From NCBI RefSeq assembly GCF_000265245.1, contig NZ_AJKS02000001.1:186001-250000 (forward strand): 64,000 nucleotides of DNA, written 5' to 3'. Position numbers and translations under genes: made by a program. Under the pieces are notes generated by a model. The model ran no database searches. It was not told the origin of the DNA and saw nothing but the letters and a program-made list of their open reading frames with translations. Position 1 is the first letter of the stretch. Every line of letters starts with the position of its first letter. Below, piece by piece: positions 11,008-21,720 of this stretch. The DNA is from Halomonas smyrnensis AAD6. GTDB lineage: Bacteria > Pseudomonadota > Gammaproteobacteria > Pseudomonadales > Halomonadaceae.

Positions 11008-14000
11008 ATGCTCGAACTGCGTGGCGCGCCCGCCCTCTCCGCCTTCCGTCATGCCAAGCTGCTCGAAGCGCTGCACGCCGTGGCTCCACAGGTCGAGGCG
11101 CTCGGCGCCGACTACGTGCACTTCGTCGACCACGACGGCGAGCTGGAGGACGACGACCGCCGCCTGCTCGAGCGCCTGCTCGACTACGGCCCGGCCCACG
11201 ATACCGGCGACCTTGGCGAGGGGCGTCTGTTCCTGGTGGTACCCCGCATCGGCACCCAGTCGCCCTGGTCCTCGAAGGCCACCGACATCGCCCGCAACTG
11301 CGGCCTGAGCCAGATCCGTCGCCTCGAGCGCGGCATCGCCTACCGGGTGCGCTTCGCCGGCGAGCTCTCCGAGGAGGCCTATGAGGCGGTGCTCGCGGCG
11401 CTCCACGACCGCATGACCGAGACGGTGCTGTTCGACGCCTCCGATGCCGCCAGGCTGTTCGCCCACCACGAGCCGGCGCCGCTCGGTCAGGTGGACATCC
11501 TCGGCGGCGGCCGCCCGGCGCTGGAGGAGGCCAACGTCGAACTGGGCCTGGCGCTGGCCGAGGACGAGATCGACTACCTGTGCGAGGCCTTCGAGGGCCT
11601 GGGCCGCAACCCGGCCGACGTCGAGCTGATGATGTTCGCCCAGGCCAACTCCGAGCACTGCCGCCACAAGATCTTCAACGCCGACTGGGTGGTGGACGGC
11701 GAGGCGCAGCCGCGCTCGCTGTTCAAGATGATCAAGAACACCTTTGAAGCCTCGCCGGACGACATCCTCTCGGCCTACAGCGACAACGCCGCGGTGATCC
11801 GCGGCAGCCGGGCCGGCCGCTTCTTCGCCGCGCCGCTGACCGGCGACGCCGCCGAACGCGCCGTCTACGCCGCCCATCAGGAGCCGGTCAACATCCTGAT
11901 GAAGGTGGAGACCCACAACCACCCGACGGCCATCGCGCCGCACCCGGGCGCGGCCACCGGCGCCGGCGGCGAGATCCGCGACGAGGGCGCCACCGGCATC
12001 GGCGGCAAGCCCAAGGCGGGCCTGACCGGCTTCACCGTCTCCAACCTGCGCATCCCCGAGTTCGTGCAGCCCTGGGAGGCCTTCGATTACGGCAAGCCCG
12101 AGCGCATCGTCAACGCCCTCGAGATCATGCTCGAGGGGCCGATCGGCGGCGCCGCCTTCAACAACGAGTTCGGCCGCCCCAACCTGACCGGCTACTTCCG
12201 CAGCTACGAGCAGGACGCCATGGGCGCCAACGGCGTCGAGCGTCGCGGCTTCCACAAGCCGATCATGATCGCCGGCGGCTACGGCAACATCCGCGAGGAC
12301 CACGTCCAGAAGGGCGAGATCCCGGTCGGCGGCAAGCTGATCGTGATGGGCGGGCCGTCGATGCTGATCGGCCTGGGCGGCGGCGCGGCCTCCTCCATGG
12401 CCTCCGGTGCCTCCAGCGCCGACCTGGACTTCGCCTCCGTGCAGCGCGACAACCCCGAGATCGAGCGTCGCGTGCAGGAAGTGATCGACCGCTGCTGGTC
12501 GCTGGGCGACGACAACCCGATCTGCTTCATCCACGACGTGGGCGCCGGCGGCCTGTCCAACGCCCTGCCGGAGCTGGTCAAGGACGGCGACCGCGGCGGC
12601 CGCTTCGAGCTGCGCGAGGTGCCCAACGCCGAGCCGGGCATGAGCCCGCTGGAGATCTGGTGCAACGAGGCCCAGGAGCGCTACGTGCTCGCCGTGGCCC
12701 CGGAGAACCTCGCCGCCTTCGACGCCCTGTGCCAGCGCGAGCGCTGCCCCTACGCCGTGGTCGGCGAGGCCACCGAGGCGCATCATCTGGAGGTCCGCGA
12801 CGGCCACTTCGACACCAGGCCGGTCGACCTGCCGATGAGCGTGCTGTTCGGCAAGCCGCCCAAGATGACCCGCGAGTTCCGCCGCGAGAGCCGCGAGATG
12901 CCGGGCATCATGCTCGACAACCTCGACCTGCGCGAGGCCATGGACCGGGTGCTGCGCCTGCCCACCGTGGCCTCCAAGAACTTCCTGATCACCATCGGCG
13001 ACCGCTCGATCACCGGCCAGGTGGCCCGCGACCAGATGGTCGGCCCGTGGCAGGTGCCGGTCGCCGACGTGGCGGTGACCACCGCCACCTTCGATACCCA
13101 TGCCGGCGAAGCCATGGCCATGGGCGAGCGTCCGCCGGTGGCGCTGATCGATCCGGCGGCCAGTGCCCGCCTGGCGGTGGCCGAGACCATCACCAACCTG
13201 GCCGCCGCGCCGATCGCCAAGCTCGGCGACATCAAGCTCTCCGCCAACTGGATGAGTGCGGCCAGCCACCCGGGCGAGAACCAGGCGCTGTATGACGCCG
13301 TTCACGCCGTGGGCATGGAGCTGTGCCCGGCGCTGGGCATCGCCGTGCCGGTGGGCAAGGACTCCATGTCCATGCGCACCGCCTGGCAGGACGAGGAGGG
13401 CGAGGAGAAGAGCATCACCTCGCCGCTGACCCTGGTGAGCACCGGCTTCGCCCCGGTCACCGACGCCATGAAGACGCTGACCCCGCAGATCGACCTGACC
13501 CAGGACGAGTCCGACCTGATCCTGATCGATCTCGGCGGCGGCCAGAACCGCCTCGGCGGCTCGGCGCTGGCCCAGGTCTACGGCCAGGTCGGCGACGAGT
13601 GCCCGGACCTGGATGACCCCGAGGACCTCAAGGCGTTCTTCACCGTGATCCAGGGCCTCAACGCCGACGGCAAGCTCTTGGCCTACCACGACCGCAGCGA
13701 TGGCGGCCTGCTGGTGACCCTGCTGGAGATGGCCTTCGCCGCCCACGCCGGCCTCGAGATCAAGCTCGACTGGCTGATCGACGAGCCCGCCGATGCCTTC
13801 AACGCGCTGTTCGCCGAGGAGCTCGGCGCGGTGATCCAGGTGCCGCGCGAGCACACCGAGGAAGTGCTGGCGCAGTTCGCCGGCGCCGGCCTCGAGAGCT
13901 GCGGCGTGATCGCCCGGCCGCGCTACGACGACCAGGTCCGCGTGACCCTGTTCGAGGAGCCGCTGCTCGAGACCACCCGGCTGCTGGCCCAGCGCACCTG

Positions 14001-14931
14001 GAGCGAGACCAGCTATCGCATGCAGTCGCTGCGCGACAACGCCGAGTGCGCCAAGAGCGAGTTCGATGGCCTGCTCGACGGCCGCGACCCGGGCCTCTCC
14101 GCCCAGCCGAGCTTCGATGTCGACGAGGACATCGCCGCGCCGTTCGTGAACACCGCCAGGCCGGCGGTGGCGGTGCTGCGCGAGCAGGGCGTCAACGGCC
14201 ACCTGGAGATGGCCTGGTCGTTCGACAACGCCGGCTTCGAGGCCGTCGACGTGCACATGAGCGATATCCTCGAGGGGCGCGTCGGCCTGGAGGAGTTCAA
14301 GGGCCTGGTGGCCTGCGGCGGCTTCTCCTACGGCGACGTGCTGGGCGCCGGCGGCGGCTGGGCCAAGTCGGTGCTGTTCAACGAGCGCGCCCGCGAGCAG
14401 TTCGCCGGCTTCTTCGGCCGCGACGACAGCTTCGCCCTGGGCGTGTGCAACGGCTGCCAGATGCTGTCCCAGCTCAAGGAGCTGATCCCCGGCGCCGAGG
14501 CCTGGCCGCGCTTCGTGCGCAACGAGTCCGAACAGTTCGAGGCCCGCGTGGCCATGGTGCGCGTCGAGGAGAGCCCGTCGATCCTGCTCTCCGGCATGGA
14601 AGGCTCGCTGCTGCCGATCGCCGTGGCCCACGGCGAGGGCCGCGCCGAGTTCCGCGACAGCGCGCACCTGCGCGGCATGCAGGGCTCCAGCCAGGTGGCG
14701 CTGCGCTACGTGGACAACTACGGCCAGGTGACCACCCGCTATCCGGCCAACCCCAACGGCTCGCCCTCCGGCATCACCGGCCTGACCACGCCCGACGGCC
14801 GCGTCACCGCCATGATGCCGCACCCGGAGCGCGTGGTGCGCGCGGTGACCAACTCCTGGCGCCCGGCCGAGTGGACCCAGGACGGCGCCTGGATGCGCCT
14901 GTTCCGCAACGCCCGTCGCTGGCTGGGCTGA
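11008..14931 (+). CDS. purL: Phosphoribosylformylglycinamidine synthase PurL
   Basis: Fourth step of purine synthesis: FGAR plus glutamine plus ATP gives FGAM. The large single-chain type, 1307 residues against about 1295 in E. coli. Order: PurS-like N-terminal domain, linker, two synthase halves (e.g. [13 protein letters not shown] and [14 protein letters not shown]), and a class I glutamine amidotransferase domain with nucleophile Cys1147 in [10 protein letters not shown] and a terminal PHPER motif. The start at 11008 gives the conserved N-terminus [13 protein letters not shown]; the frame stays open far upstream but that part is the antisense of mltF. No convincing PurR operator was found in the leader. 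Confidence 0.97.
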   Translation: MLELRGAPALSAFRHAKLLEALHAVAPQVEALGADYVHFVDHDGELEDDDRRLLERLLDYGPAHDTGDLGEGRLFLVVPRIGTQSPWSSKATDIARNCGLSQIRRLERGIAYRVRFAGELSEEAYEAVLAALHDRMTETVLFDASDAARLFAHHEPAPLGQVDILGGGRPALEEANVELGLALAEDEIDYLCEAFEGLGRNPADVELMMFAQANSEHCRHKIFNADWVVDGEAQPRSLFKMIKNTFEASPDDILSAYSDNAAVIRGSRAGRFFAAPLTGDAAERAVYAAHQEPVNILMKVETHNHPTAIAPHPGAATGAGGEIRDEGATGIGGKPKAGLTGFTVSNLRIPEFVQPWEAFDYGKPERIVNALEIMLEGPIGGAAFNNEFGRPNLTGYFRSYEQDAMGANGVERRGFHKPIMIAGGYGNIREDHVQKGEIPVGGKLIVMGGPSMLIGLGGGAASSMASGASSADLDFASVQRDNPEIERRVQEVIDRCWSLGDDNPICFIHDVGAGGLSNALPELVKDGDRGGRFELREVPNAEPGMSPLEIWCNEAQERYVLAVAPENLAAFDALCQRERCPYAVVGEATEAHHLEVRDGHFDTRPVDLPMSVLFGKPPKMTREFRRESREMPGIMLDNLDLREAMDRVLRLPTVASKNFLITIGDRSITGQVARDQMVGPWQVPVADVAVTTATFDTHAGEAMAMGERPPVALIDPAASARLAVAETITNLAAAPIAKLGDIKLSANWMSAASHPGENQALYDAVHAVGMELCPALGIAVPVGKDSMSMRTAWQDEEGEEKSITSPLTLVSTGFAPVTDAMKTLTPQIDLTQDESDLILIDLGGGQNRLGGSALAQVYGQVGDECPDLDDPEDLKAFFTVIQGLNADGKLLAYHDRSDGGLLVTLLEMAFAAHAGLEIKLDWLIDEPADAFNALFAEELGAVIQVPREHTEEVLAQFAGAGLESCGVIARPRYDDQVRVTLFEEPLLETTRLLAQRTWSETSYRMQSLRDNAECAKSEFDGLLDGRDPGLSAQPSFDVDEDIAAPFVNTARPAVAVLREQGVNGHLEMAWSFDNAGFEAVDVHMSDILEGRVGLEEFKGLVACGGFSYGDVLGAGGGWAKSVLFNERAREQFAGFFGRDDSFALGVCNGCQMLSQLKELIPGAEAWPRFVRNESEQFEARVAMVRVEESPSILLSGMEGSLLPIAVAHGEGRAEFRDSAHLRGMQGSSQVALRYVDNYGQVTTRYPANPNGSPSGITGLTTPDGRVTAMMPHPERVVRAVTNSWRPAEWTQDGAWMRLFRNARRWLG

Positions 14932-14949
14932 TGTCCCGCCGCTAGACGA

Positions 14950-14980
14950 AAGACGCCCGGGCCACTGGCCCGGGCGTCTT
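14950..14980. terminator. Bidirectional hairpin terminator after purL
   Basis: AAGACGCCCGGGCC, loop ACT, GGCCCGGGCGTCTT: a perfect 14-bp stem with a 3-base loop between the convergent purL and zinc-ribbon genes. The run of T is short on either side, but the flanking AA/TT pairs allow it to act in both directions. Confidence 0.8.
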
Positions 14981-15002
14981 CATTGCCAGGCGAGATATCG
15001 CG

Positions 15003-15215
15003 TCAGGACGCCTTGTCGTCCGACTCCTCGTTCTCCTTCAGGTGCGCCTCCACGTCGTCGAGCAGGTGGCGGAACTGGGCCTGCAGGTAGTCATAGCGGC
15101 CGAAGTCGTGACCGCAGTCGTCGCAGTAGACGTGATACTGGTCCTGACGCCCCGGCGGCAGGCGCTTGACGCGGCTGCCGCACTTCGGGCACTCGGGACT
15201 GGTCTTCACTTGCAT
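15003..15215 (-). CDS. Small zinc-ribbon protein of unknown function
   Basis: A 70-residue protein with two CxxC pairs (CPKCGSR at about residues 9-15 and CDDCGHDFG at about 31-39) that form a probable zinc ribbon, followed by an acidic helical tail ending in ESDDKAS. I do not recognise a specific function. It sits alone between the purL terminator and the divergent radD gene. The strong Cys pattern and the acidic tail, normal for this genome, argue that it is real. Confidence 0.8.
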   Translation of the reverse strand: MQVKTSPECPKCGSRVKRLPPGRQDQYHVYCDDCGHDFGRYDYLQAQFRHLLDDVEAHLKENEESDDKAS

Positions 15216-15370
15216 GGGCGACTCTCCTGTGTCGAATCGGGGCGATGATGTGTCTCATAGATAGCATGGCAGAGGCTGGCGTGGTCAAGTCTCACGCTGC
15301 AACGACGCTTTGTGTCGATGTGGCGAGGTGCGCTCGTTAAGATGGCGCCTTCATCGTCGAGAGGCCCGTC

Positions 15371-17164
15371 ATGACCGAAACCGCCCCGCCCAGCCTGCGC
15401 CCCTACCAGCGGCAGGCGGTCAGCCGCGTGGTCGAGCACTTCCGCGCCGGCGACGATCCCGCCGTGGTGGTGCTGCCCACCGGCAGCGGCAAGTCGCTGG
15501 TGATCGCCGAGCTGGCCCGCCTGGCCCGCGGCCGGGTGCTGGTGCTGGCCCACGTGCGCGAGCTGGTCGAGCAGAATCACGCCAAGTACCAGGCCTATGG
15601 GCTCGAGGCCGATATCTTCAGCGCCGGCCTGGGGCGCAAGGAAACCGCGCGCCAGGTGGTGTTCGGCTCGGTGCAGTCGGTGGTGAGGAACCTGGACAGC
15701 TTCGACGACGATGCCTTCACGCTGCTGGTGATCGACGAGTGCCATCGGGTATCGCTGGACGAGGATTCCAGCTATCGGCGGGTCATCGCCCACCTGCGCG
15801 AGCGCAATCCGCGGCTCAAGGTGCTGGGCCTGACCGCCACGCCGTACCGGCTGGGCCAGGGCTTCCTCTATCACCGCCACTATCACGGCATGGTGCGCGG
15901 CGGCGAAGACTGCTTCTTCCGCGACTGCGTGTTCGAGCAGCCGCTGCGGCTGATGGTCAAGCAGGGCTATCTGGCCGAGCCGCGGCTGGTCGATGCCGCC
16001 GTCGAGCGCTACGACTTCTCGGCCCTCGAGCCCGGCAGCGGCGGCCTGTTCCAGGAGGCGGAGCTGAACCGGGTGGCGGCCGGCAATCGGGCGACGCCGG
16101 CGATCCTCGAGGAGGTGATCGGCCACGCCGCCGAGCGCGCCGGGGTGATGCTGTTCGCCGCCACCGTGGCCCACGCCGAGGAGGTCCTCGGCTATCTGCC
16201 CGCCGACGAGGCGGCGCTGATCACCGGCGCCACGCCGGCCGCCGAACGCGAGGCGATCATCCAGGCCTTCAAGGCCCGCGAGCTCAAGTACCTGGTCAAC
16301 GTGGCGGTGCTGACCACCGGCTTCGATGCGCCCCACGTGGACCTGATCGCGATCCTGCGGCCCACAGAGTCGGTGGGACTCTACCAGCAGATCGTCGGGC
16401 GCGGCCTGCGCCTGGCGCCGGGCAAGCGCGACTGCCTGATCCTCGACTACGCCGGCAATCCCTGGGATCTCTATGCCCCCGAGGTCGGCAGCCCCAAGCC
16501 CGCCGGCGACACCGAGCCGGTGCAGGTCGAGTGCCCGCAGTGCGGCCACGCCAACCTGTTCTGGGGCCGGCTCGACGGCGAGATCGTCATCGAGCACTTC
16601 GGCCGCCGCTGCCAGGGCCTGGTGGAGGAAGAGCGTGGAGATGGCGCGGCGTCGGGCGCCGGCAAGAGGCAGCAGTGCAGCTTCCGCTTCCGCTTCAAGG
16701 TCTGCGATCAGTGCGGCGCCGAGAACGACACCGCGGCGCGGCGCTGCCACGGCTGCGAGGCGCTGCTGGTGGACGCCGACGACAAGCTGCGCGAGGCGCT
16801 GAAGCTGCGCGATGCCCGGGTGCTGCGGGTCTCGGGCATGCAGCTCGAGGCCACCGTCAACGGCCGTGGCCTGCCGCGACTCAAGGTCGTCTATCACGAC
16901 GAGGACGGCGCCACCCTGGCCGAATGGTTCGCCCTGGAGACGCCGGCCCAGCGCGGCGCCTTCGCCGCGGCCTTCCTGCGCGAGCACCTGCGTGCTCCCG
17001 GCACGCGCTGGTCGCCGACCACGCCGGAGGAGGTGGTCGCCGAGCAGCACCGGCTGCGCGCCCCGGACTTCGTGATCGGCCGCAAGGCCGGCCGCCACTG
17101 GCAGGTGCGGCGCAAGCTGTTCGACTACACCGGCCGCTATCGCCTCGCCGCCGAGGCGGGATGA
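15371..17164 (+). CDS. radD: DEAD/DEAH-box DNA repair helicase-like protein RadD
   Basis: SF2 ATPase related to E. coli RadD (YejH), which works with SSB and RecA in repair. The 597-residue protein matches RadD over its whole length as I recall it: Walker [32 protein letters not shown]-like box VIDECHR, motif [16 protein letters not shown], and motif [18 protein letters not shown]-terminal part has two zinc-ribbon Cys pairs (ECPQCGHAN and CDQCGAEND with CHGCEALL). The start is at the first ATG before the conserved [10 protein letters not shown]. It is a single gene, divergent from the zinc-ribbon gene. Confidence 0.95.
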   Translation: MTETAPPSLRPYQRQAVSRVVEHFRAGDDPAVVVLPTGSGKSLVIAELARLARGRVLVLAHVRELVEQNHAKYQAYGLEADIFSAGLGRKETARQVVFGSVQSVVRNLDSFDDDAFTLLVIDECHRVSLDEDSSYRRVIAHLRERNPRLKVLGLTATPYRLGQGFLYHRHYHGMVRGGEDCFFRDCVFEQPLRLMVKQGYLAEPRLVDAAVERYDFSALEPGSGGLFQEAELNRVAAGNRATPAILEEVIGHAAERAGVMLFAATVAHAEEVLGYLPADEAALITGATPAAEREAIIQAFKARELKYLVNVAVLTTGFDAPHVDLIAILRPTESVGLYQQIVGRGLRLAPGKRDCLILDYAGNPWDLYAPEVGSPKPAGDTEPVQVECPQCGHANLFWGRLDGEIVIEHFGRRCQGLVEEERGDGAASGAGKRQQCSFRFRFKVCDQCGAENDTAARRCHGCEALLVDADDKLREALKLRDARVLRVSGMQLEATVNGRGLPRLKVVYHDEDGATLAEWFALETPAQRGAFAAAFLREHLRAPGTRWSPTTPEEVVAEQHRLRAPDFVIGRKAGRHWQVRRKLFDYTGRYRLAAEAG

Positions 17165-17250
17165 GTCACGGCTTACCCTGATCCTCGCCGCTTGGTAGAC
17201 TGTGCGGTCGATCATTCGCCGCCCCACCAGCTACCGGAGGCCTGCCCCGC

Positions 17251-18246
17251 GTGAGCGAGACGCCCCCGTCCACCGAGACACCCGACGACGCCCCGGGGTC
17301 CCCCGCCGACCCGACCGTCGCCGAGGGCGCCGGGGCGGGCGACGCCGAGCAGCAGGCGATCAGCCAGAGCGCGGCGGTGCTGGGCCGGCTGTTCGACGAG
17401 CCGATCACCGAGCTGCCGGAGGATCTGTATATCCCGCCGGAGGCGCTCAAGGTCTTCCTCGAGGCCTTCGAGGGGCCGCTCGACCTGCTGCTGTACCTGA
17501 TCCGGCGCCAGAACCTGGACATCCTGGCCATCGACGTGGCCGCCATCACCCACCAGTACATCGAGTACGTGGAGCTGATGAAGGCCATGGAGATCGAGCT
17601 GGCCGGCGAGTACCTGCTGATGGCGGCGATGCTGGCCGAGATCAAGTCGCGCACCCTGCTGCCCAAGCCGCCGAAGGAAGGGGGCGACGAGGACGAGGAA
17701 GACCCGCGCGCCGAGCTGATCCGCCGCCTGCAGGAGTACGAGCGGCTCAAGAATGCCGCCGAGGCGCTGGCCGAGCTGCCGCGGCTGGGCCGCGACTGGT
17801 TCCCGGCCCGGGCGGCGCTGCCGCCGCTGGAGAGCCGGGTGGTGCATCCCGACGTCGAGCTCGACGAACTGCTCGGCGCCCTGGCCGGCATCCTGCGCCG
17901 CGCCGAGCTCAACCAGGCGCACCAGGTCAGCCGCGAGACGCTCTCCACCCGGGAGCGCATGCTGGCAATCATGGAACTGCTCGACTTCGAGCGCTACACC
18001 GCCTTCGAGGCGCTGTTCACCCTCGAGGAAGGCCGCGCCGGCGTGGTGGTGACCTTCATGGCGATCCTCGAGCTGGCCAAGGAGTCGATGATCGAGATCG
18101 TGCAGAACGCCCCGCTGTCGCCGATCCACGTGCGCGCCCGGGGCGGCCCGCAGGACGACGAGGCGCAGGACGCCTACGCTGACGACGAGCCAGAAGGGGA
18201 GAGCCCCTTCGCGGATGACGACGACCAAGGGAGCGAGTCGCCATGA
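17251..18246 (+). CDS. scpA: Segregation and condensation protein A (ScpA)
   Basis: Kleisin subunit of the SMC-ScpAB condensin. The start is GTG at 17251 with a strong ACCGGAGG site about 10 bases upstream. The 331-residue protein has a disordered acidic N-terminus, the kleisin core beginning LKVFLEAFEGPLDLLLYLIR, the IEYVELMKAMEIELAGEYLLMAA helix described here in part, and a C-terminal winged helix. The last 30 residues are very acidic. It overlaps scpB by 4 bases (ATGA). Confidence 0.96.
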   Translation: MSETPPSTETPDDAPGSPADPTVAEGAGAGDAEQQAISQSAAVLGRLFDEPITELPEDLYIPPEALKVFLEAFEGPLDLLLYLIRRQNLDILAIDVAAITHQYIEYVELMKAMEIELAGEYLLMAAMLAEIKSRTLLPKPPKEGGDEDEEDPRAELIRRLQEYERLKNAAEALAELPRLGRDWFPARAALPPLESRVVHPDVELDELLGALAGILRRAELNQAHQVSRETLSTRERMLAIMELLDFERYTAFEALFTLEEGRAGVVVTFMAILELAKESMIEIVQNAPLSPIHVRARGGPQDDEAQDAYADDEPEGESPFADDDDQGSESP

Positions 18247-19154
18247 CCGCCATGGAAATCCCCGATGCCCTGGACGAGATCCTCGAGGCCGCGCTGCTCG
18301 CCGCCGGCGAGCCGCTCTCGCTGGAGCGGCTGGAGAACCTGTTCGATGACCACGAGCTGCCGCCCCGGCGCGCCCTGCGCGAGGCCCTGGGGCGCCTCGA
18401 GACGCGCCACCAGCGCGGCGCCATGGAGCTGCTGGAAACCGCCTCGGGCTACCAGCTGCGCATCCGCCCGCGGCTCTCGAGCTGGGTCTCGCGGCTGTGG
18501 GACGAGCGCCCGCAGCGCTACTCCCGGGCGCTGCTGGAGACCCTGGCGCTGATCGCCTATCGCCAGCCGGTGACCCGCGGCGACATCGAGGAGGTGCGCG
18601 GCGTCACCGTCAGCGGCCAGATCATGCGCACCCTGGTCGAGCGCGGCTGGGTGCGGGTGGTGGGGCATCGTGACGTGCCGGGGCGCCCGGCGGTCTATGC
18701 CACCACCCGCAGCTTCCTCGACGACTTCGGCCTCAAGACCCTCGACGAGCTGCCGCCGATGCACGAGCTCAAGGGCTTCGAGGAGGCGGAGCAGACCCTC
18801 GAGGACACGCCGCCGCCGCCCCAGCACGACCTGCTGGCCCAGGCGGACGAGCCCGTCGACGAGGGCGACGAACGGGAAAAACCCCACGAGGAGGTGGCGG
18901 AAACGGACGATCGGACCGACACTGCCACCCGCGACGACACCCGTGAAGAGACGACCGCCGCCGAGGCCACCGCGCCTGCGGCCGGCGAGACGACGGCCGG
19001 GACGGCCGACGATGACCACGCCGGGACGGCGTCCGAGCGGACAGGCCTGAGCTTCGCCGATCTCGAGGCCCGCCTGTCCGAACGTGCCCGGGGCCGCGTC
19101 GACGATGACGCTGCCCCGGGGGCGGAATCCACTACCAGCGAGACAGACGACTGA
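18243..19154 (+). CDS. scpB: Segregation and condensation protein B (ScpB)
   Basis: Winged-helix partner of ScpA in the condensin complex. Residues 1 to about 190 are the conserved double winged-helix part ([22 protein letters not shown]). Residues about 195-303 are a low-complexity Asp/Glu/Thr/Ala tail with no recognisable fold, which makes the protein roughly 100 residues longer than compact homologues. It overlaps scpA by 4 bases and rluB by one base (TGATG), so the three genes are translationally coupled. Confidence 0.95.
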   Translation: MTAMEIPDALDEILEAALLAAGEPLSLERLENLFDDHELPPRRALREALGRLETRHQRGAMELLETASGYQLRIRPRLSSWVSRLWDERPQRYSRALLETLALIAYRQPVTRGDIEEVRGVTVSGQIMRTLVERGWVRVVGHRDVPGRPAVYATTRSFLDDFGLKTLDELPPMHELKGFEEAEQTLEDTPPPPQHDLLAQADEPVDEGDEREKPHEEVAETDDRTDTATRDDTREETTAAEATAPAAGETTAGTADDDHAGTASERTGLSFADLEARLSERARGRVDDDAAPGAESTTSETDD

Positions 19155-20008
19155 TGAGCACCACCACCGAGAAACTGCAGAAGGTCCTGGCCCGGGCCGG
19201 CATGGGCTCGCGCCGCGAGATGGAAGCGGCCATCGCCGACGGCCGGGTCAAGGTCAACGGCCAGGTGGCGACCCTGGGCGATCGCATCGAGCCCCGCGAC
19301 AAGGTCGCCCTCGATGATCGCCCGGTCACCCTGCGCGCCGCCGAGGAGGTGCCGCGGCGCGTGATCATGTACAACAAGCCGGAAGGCGAGCTGTGCACCC
19401 GCAAGGATCCGGAAGGGCGGCGCACCGTGTTCGACCGCCTGCCGCGCCTCAAGGGCGAGCGCTGGATCGCCATCGGCCGCCTCGACATCAACACCAGCGG
19501 CCTGCTGCTGTTCACCACCGACGGCGAGCTGGCCAACCGGCTGATGCATCCCTCGACCCAGATCGAGCGCGAGTACGCCGTGCGCGTGATGGGCGACGTG
19601 CAGCAGTCCCACGTCACGGCGATGGTCGAGGGCGTGATGCTCGACGACGGACCGGCACGCTTCACCGACGTGCAGGAGTTCGGCGGCGAGGGCATCAACA
19701 CCTGGTTCCACGTGGTGATCATGGAGGGCCGCAACCGCGAGGTGCGCCGCCTGTGGGAATCCCAGGGGCTGACCGTCAGCCGCCTCAAGCGCGTGCGCTA
19801 CGGCAACATCTTCCTCGACAAGCGGGCCAAGGCCAGCGAGTGGGTCGAGCTCTCCCAGGAGGAGATCGACGACCTCGCCGGCATGGCCGGCCTGCCGGCG
19901 CGCAAGGTGCCGGAGCTGACGCCGGACGAGAAGAATCGCTGGAGCCGCGACAAGCACAAGCGTCGTCCGGTGCAGGCGATGCGCAAGCCCAAGTCGCGTC
20001 GTCAGTAA
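19154..20008 (+). CDS. rluB: 23S rRNA pseudouridine(2605) synthase RluB
   Basis: Makes pseudouridine in 23S rRNA. The 284-residue protein begins with an S4 RNA-binding domain ([18 protein letters not shown]), followed by the RluB/RsuA-type catalytic domain with Asp111 in [14 protein letters not shown] basic C-terminal tail ([20 protein letters not shown]) is typical of RluB. The last gene of scpA-scpB-rluB. The hairpin GGAAGGCTCGC..GCGGGCCTTCC at 20023-20058 follows it but has no T run. Confidence 0.95.
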   Translation: MSTTTEKLQKVLARAGMGSRREMEAAIADGRVKVNGQVATLGDRIEPRDKVALDDRPVTLRAAEEVPRRVIMYNKPEGELCTRKDPEGRRTVFDRLPRLKGERWIAIGRLDINTSGLLLFTTDGELANRLMHPSTQIEREYAVRVMGDVQQSHVTAMVEGVMLDDGPARFTDVQEFGGEGINTWFHVVIMEGRNREVRRLWESQGLTVSRLKRVRYGNIFLDKRAKASEWVELSQEEIDDLAGMAGLPARKVPELTPDEKNRWSRDKHKRRPVQAMRKPKSRRQ

Positions 20009-20101
20009 GGCGCGCATAACGAGGAAGGCTCGCCGGCGAACGGCGCCGCGGGCCTTCCCGCGCCGGCAGGCGAGAAAATTCGCCTGAAGGTGAAAAAGCG
20101 C

Positions 20102-20130
20102 TTGCCATGCCGGGGGCATATCCGTATTAT
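20102..20130 (+). promoter_or_regulatory. Sigma-70 promoter of the tRNA-Lys genes
   Basis: TTGCCA (20102-20107) and TATTAT (20125-20130) with a 17-base spacer, near consensus. A GC-rich discriminator (CTGCACCC) follows, as is usual for stable-RNA promoters under stringent control. The first tRNA begins 17 bases after the -10 box. Confidence 0.8.
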
Positions 20131-20146
20131 CTGCACCCGTTCGGAA

Positions 20147-20222
20147 GGGTCGTTAGCTCAGTTGGTAGAGCAGTTGGCTTTTAACCAATTGGTCGTAGGT
20201 TCGAATCCTACACGACCCACCA
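20147..20222 (+). tRNA. tRNA-Lys (anticodon TTT), copy 1
   Basis: A full 76-base cloverleaf with encoded CCA: acceptor arms GGGTCGT and ACGACCC, D-arm with AGCTCAGTTGGTAGAGC, anticodon loop CTTTTAA with TTT at 20180-20182, and T-arm GTAGGTTCGAATCCTAC. Confidence 0.98.
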
Positions 20223-20264
20223 ACCGAACCTGGATTCATGGCGACTGAGCCGCCATGCATCAAC

Positions 20265-20340
20265 GGGTCGTTAGCTCAGTTGGTAGAGCAGTTGGCTTTT
20301 AACCAATTGGTCGTAGGTTCGAATCCTACACGACCCACCA
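20265..20340 (+). tRNA. tRNA-Lys (anticodon TTT), copy 2
   Basis: Identical in sequence to the first copy, with the anticodon at 20298-20300 and encoded CCA. The 42-base spacer between them holds a small hairpin (CATGGCG..CGCCATG) that could guide processing of a common precursor. Confidence 0.98.
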
Positions 20341-20346
20341 GATTCG

Positions 20347-20379
20347 ACGCCCCTGCCTCCCCGAGGCAGGGGCGTTTTT
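20347..20379 (+). terminator. Rho-independent terminator after the tRNA pair
   Basis: ACGCCCCTGCCT, loop CCCCG, AGGCAGGGGCGT: a perfect 12-bp stem followed by TTTTT. It closes the tRNA-Lys transcription unit 7 bases after the second CCA. Confidence 0.93.
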
Positions 20380-20619
20380 CGTGCGCGCCCGGAAATCGGT
20401 GCCGCTTGCAAGCGGGACGGGACGACGTCATGCTCCACGCTTGTTCTTTCGTCTTGCAGGACGCGTGTTCGGCGCGGTTTCCGGCTAGAATGAAAGCGGG
20501 TTGGCCAGGGCGGAAGACGCCGCGGCTGGCCCACGGTGTGTCGCGGCGTGCGGAGCGCACGCGTGTCGGCACCTGGTGCAATGCAGGGGGAGCCCCTGCC
20601 GGTCACAGTGGTAGACACG

Positions 20620-21648
20620 ATGACGATCATGACTTCCCGTGCCGAGCTGCGTGAGCAGCTGGCGCGTACCTATTGCCCCACGCGCATTCCCGCCGAGGAC
20701 GAGGCCCGCATCGAGGAGATCAAGCGTCTGCTCGAGGCCAACAACGCCGTCCTGGTGGCTCACTACTACACCGATGACGCCATCCAGCAGCTGGCCGAGG
20801 AAACCGGCGGCTGCGTGGCGGATTCCCTCGAGATGGCCCGCTTCGGCGCCCGCCATCCGGCCGACACCCTGGTGGTGGCCGGCGTGCGCTTCATGGGCGA
20901 GACGGCCAAGATCCTGTCGCCGGAGAAGCGCGTGCTGATGCCGACGCTCGAGGCGACCTGCTCGCTGGACGTGGGTTGCCCGGCCGACGAGTTCAGCGCC
21001 TTCTGCGACCAGCATCCCGATCGCACCGTGGTGGTCTACGCCAACACCTCGGCGGCGGTGAAGGCCCGTGCCGACTGGGTGGTGACCTCGTCGATCGCGG
21101 TCGAGGTGATCGAGCATCTCCAGGCCCGCGGCGAGAAGATCCTGTGGGCGCCGGACAAGCACCTCGGCGGCTACATCCAGAAGCAGACCGGCGCCGACAT
21201 GCTGCTGTGGGACGGTGCCTGCATCGTCCACGAGGAGTTCAAGGCCAAGGGCGTCGAGGACCTCAAGGGCCTGTACCCGGACGCCGCGGTGCTGGTGCAC
21301 CCCGAGTCGCCGTCCACGGTGGTCGAGCTGGCCGACGTGGCGGGCTCCACCTCCCAGCTGATCAAGGCCGCCAAGGAGCTGCCCAACGAGGAGCTGATCG
21401 TGGCCACCGACCGCGGCATCTTCTTCAAGATGCAGCAGGCGGTGCCCGAGAAGACCCTGTTCGAGGCGCCCACCGCCGGCAACGGCGCCACCTGTCGCAG
21501 CTGCGCCCACTGCCCGTGGATGGCGATGAACGCCCTGGACAACCTCGCCGGCGCGCTGCGCGAGGGCACGGGCGAGATCCAGGTCGGCGACGAGCTGCGC
21601 CGGGCCGCGCTCAAGCCGCTGACGCGGATGCTCGAGTTCAACGCCTGA
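20620..21648 (+). CDS. nadA: Quinolinate synthase NadA
   Basis: Condenses iminoaspartate with dihydroxyacetone phosphate to quinolinate in NAD synthesis, using a [4Fe-4S] cluster. The 342-residue protein has the three cluster cysteines in conserved places: Cys114 ([10 protein letters not shown]), Cys201 ([10 protein letters not shown]) and Cys298 (CRSCAHCPW, with Cys292 and Cys295 beside it). Two ATGs lie 9 bases apart (20620 and 20629) and no strong ribosome site separates them; I use the first. nadC, the next enzyme, is also in this window, at 34.5 kb. Confidence 0.95.
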   Translation: MTIMTSRAELREQLARTYCPTRIPAEDEARIEEIKRLLEANNAVLVAHYYTDDAIQQLAEETGGCVADSLEMARFGARHPADTLVVAGVRFMGETAKILSPEKRVLMPTLEATCSLDVGCPADEFSAFCDQHPDRTVVVYANTSAAVKARADWVVTSSIAVEVIEHLQARGEKILWAPDKHLGGYIQKQTGADMLLWDGACIVHEEFKAKGVEDLKGLYPDAAVLVHPESPSTVVELADVAGSTSQLIKAAKELPNEELIVATDRGIFFKMQQAVPEKTLFEAPTAGNGATCRSCAHCPWMAMNALDNLAGALREGTGEIQVGDELRRAALKPLTRMLEFNA

Positions 21649-21672
21649 CCGGGCCCGATCTGTCTGGCACCC

Positions 21673-21701
21673 AAGAGCCCGCGACCGTGTCGCGGGCTCT
21701 T
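21673..21701. terminator. Hairpin terminator between nadA and the LysR gene
   Basis: AAGAGCCCGCGA, loop CCGTG, TCGCGGGCTCTT: a perfect 12-bp stem between convergent genes, likely used in both directions. T run weak (TTCGCGTTT). Confidence 0.8.
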
Positions 21702-21720
21702 CGCGTTTGAGGGGGAGGCG

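Noticed and set aside
10936..14823. A very long open frame on the minus strand across purL (about 1295 codons)
   Set aside because: It is the mirror of the purL reading frame, an effect of high GC at third positions; its product is low-complexity with no known motif, while purL matches over its whole length.
20147..20340. tRNA pair as an integration site for a mobile element
   Set aside because: No integrase and no partial tRNA repeat (attachment site) is seen downstream; both copies are complete.
20536..20619. In-frame extension upstream of nadA
   Set aside because: The extra 28 residues are not like any NadA and include no ribosome site.
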